This document shows, piece after piece, positions 63,703-64,000 of a stretch of 64,000 bases of DNA. The stretch comes from Branchiostoma lanceolatum (Eukaryota > Chordata > Leptocardii > Amphioxiformes > Branchiostomatidae), in NCBI RefSeq assembly GCF_035083965.1, contig NC_089736.1:4715501-4779500 (forward strand), written 5' to 3'. Below the pieces are notes generated by a model that was not told the DNA's origin, did not search any database, and saw only the letters and a list, made by a program, of their open reading frames with translations. The stretch's first letter is position 1. Each line of letters opens with the position of its first letter. The translations under genes were made by a program, and so were the position numbers.

Positions 63703-63962
63703 GATGAGCTTATCTTCCACTGGTCGTGACAGAGAAGACAGACGCTATATACAGTATTTACAGGTTCATTGTGCTGGGGAAATTCCTCTAGCTCTTTTCG
63801 ACAAGCACAATGAATAGTGGACCACGGCTTAACGTCCCGATCTAAGCCTGCGACCCTTTCCGGTAGCGTGCATGTCGGGTGAGCGACACAGCCGGGATCG
63901 AACCCGGGACTTCTAGTTCCAGAGGCAGGATTGCTAACCACTGGAGTGACTAAGCACGCTAC
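63703..63962 (-). mobile_element. tRNA-derived SINE, family 1, copy 2
   Basis: Minus-strand head with tagtcactccagtggttagc and gggttcgatcccggctg (B box); body as at 34,345-34,566. Confidence 0.78.
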
Positions 63963-64000
63963 GGCATCCAGGCTATTCTGTGGTCTTCAGAACTTTGAAA

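Overview
This is animal nuclear DNA: split genes with GT/AG introns, a eukaryotic tRNA-Val, tRNA-headed SINEs, decayed LINE ends and very many small inverted-repeat transposons. The mix of compact genes, an NXPE-family gene, a secreted TNFR/EGF-type protein and dense MITEs suggests an invertebrate deuterostome, most likely an amphioxus (Branchiostoma). The species is inferred; nothing in the window proves it.

Layout. (1) 0.9-8 kb, + strand: a complete DUSP3/VHR-like dual-specificity phosphatase gene. It has two alternative first coding exons and two near-identical copies of the exon carrying the HCX5R catalytic loop. Exon phases allow only one catalytic exon per functional mRNA. (2) 8.8-25 kb: no convincing protein gene. 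There is a CpG-rich exon-like start near 8.95 kb (+), another with E2F- and CRE-like sites near 23.4 kb (-), and exon-like blocks shared in inverted orientation between about 10.7-11.3 kb and 18.0-19.9 kb. Between them lie a large palindromic repeat, a G-rich 20-bp minisatellite, a 141-bp satellite and a 1.3-kb TIR element. (3) 27.9-30.7 kb, + strand: a six-exon gene for an NXPE-family membrane or secreted protein (neurexophilin-like domain plus PC-esterase domain, GDS and DxxH motifs intact). (4) 32.0-36.06 kb, - strand: a four-exon gene for a 701-residue secreted protein with signal peptide, coiled coil, TNFR-like and EGF-like cysteine modules and three jelly-roll-like repeats. It is convergent with the NXPE gene. 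(5) 36-64 kb: essentially gene-free and repeat-rich. It holds LINE ends, at least five SINE insertions, MITE families, a 1.26-kb foldback element, tandem repeats, GT/GA tracts and a tRNA-Val(UAC) gene at 62.1 kb.

The three protein genes are not obviously one pathway: an intracellular phosphatase, an extracellular or Golgi NXPE protein and a secreted multidomain protein. The most interesting items are the phosphatase's duplicated catalytic exon, the TNFR/jelly-roll architecture, and a dispersed element family made of a terminal hairpin, a GT tract and a conserved block. Exon borders were set by hand from splice consensus, phase and protein-family continuity. They have not been checked against transcripts.
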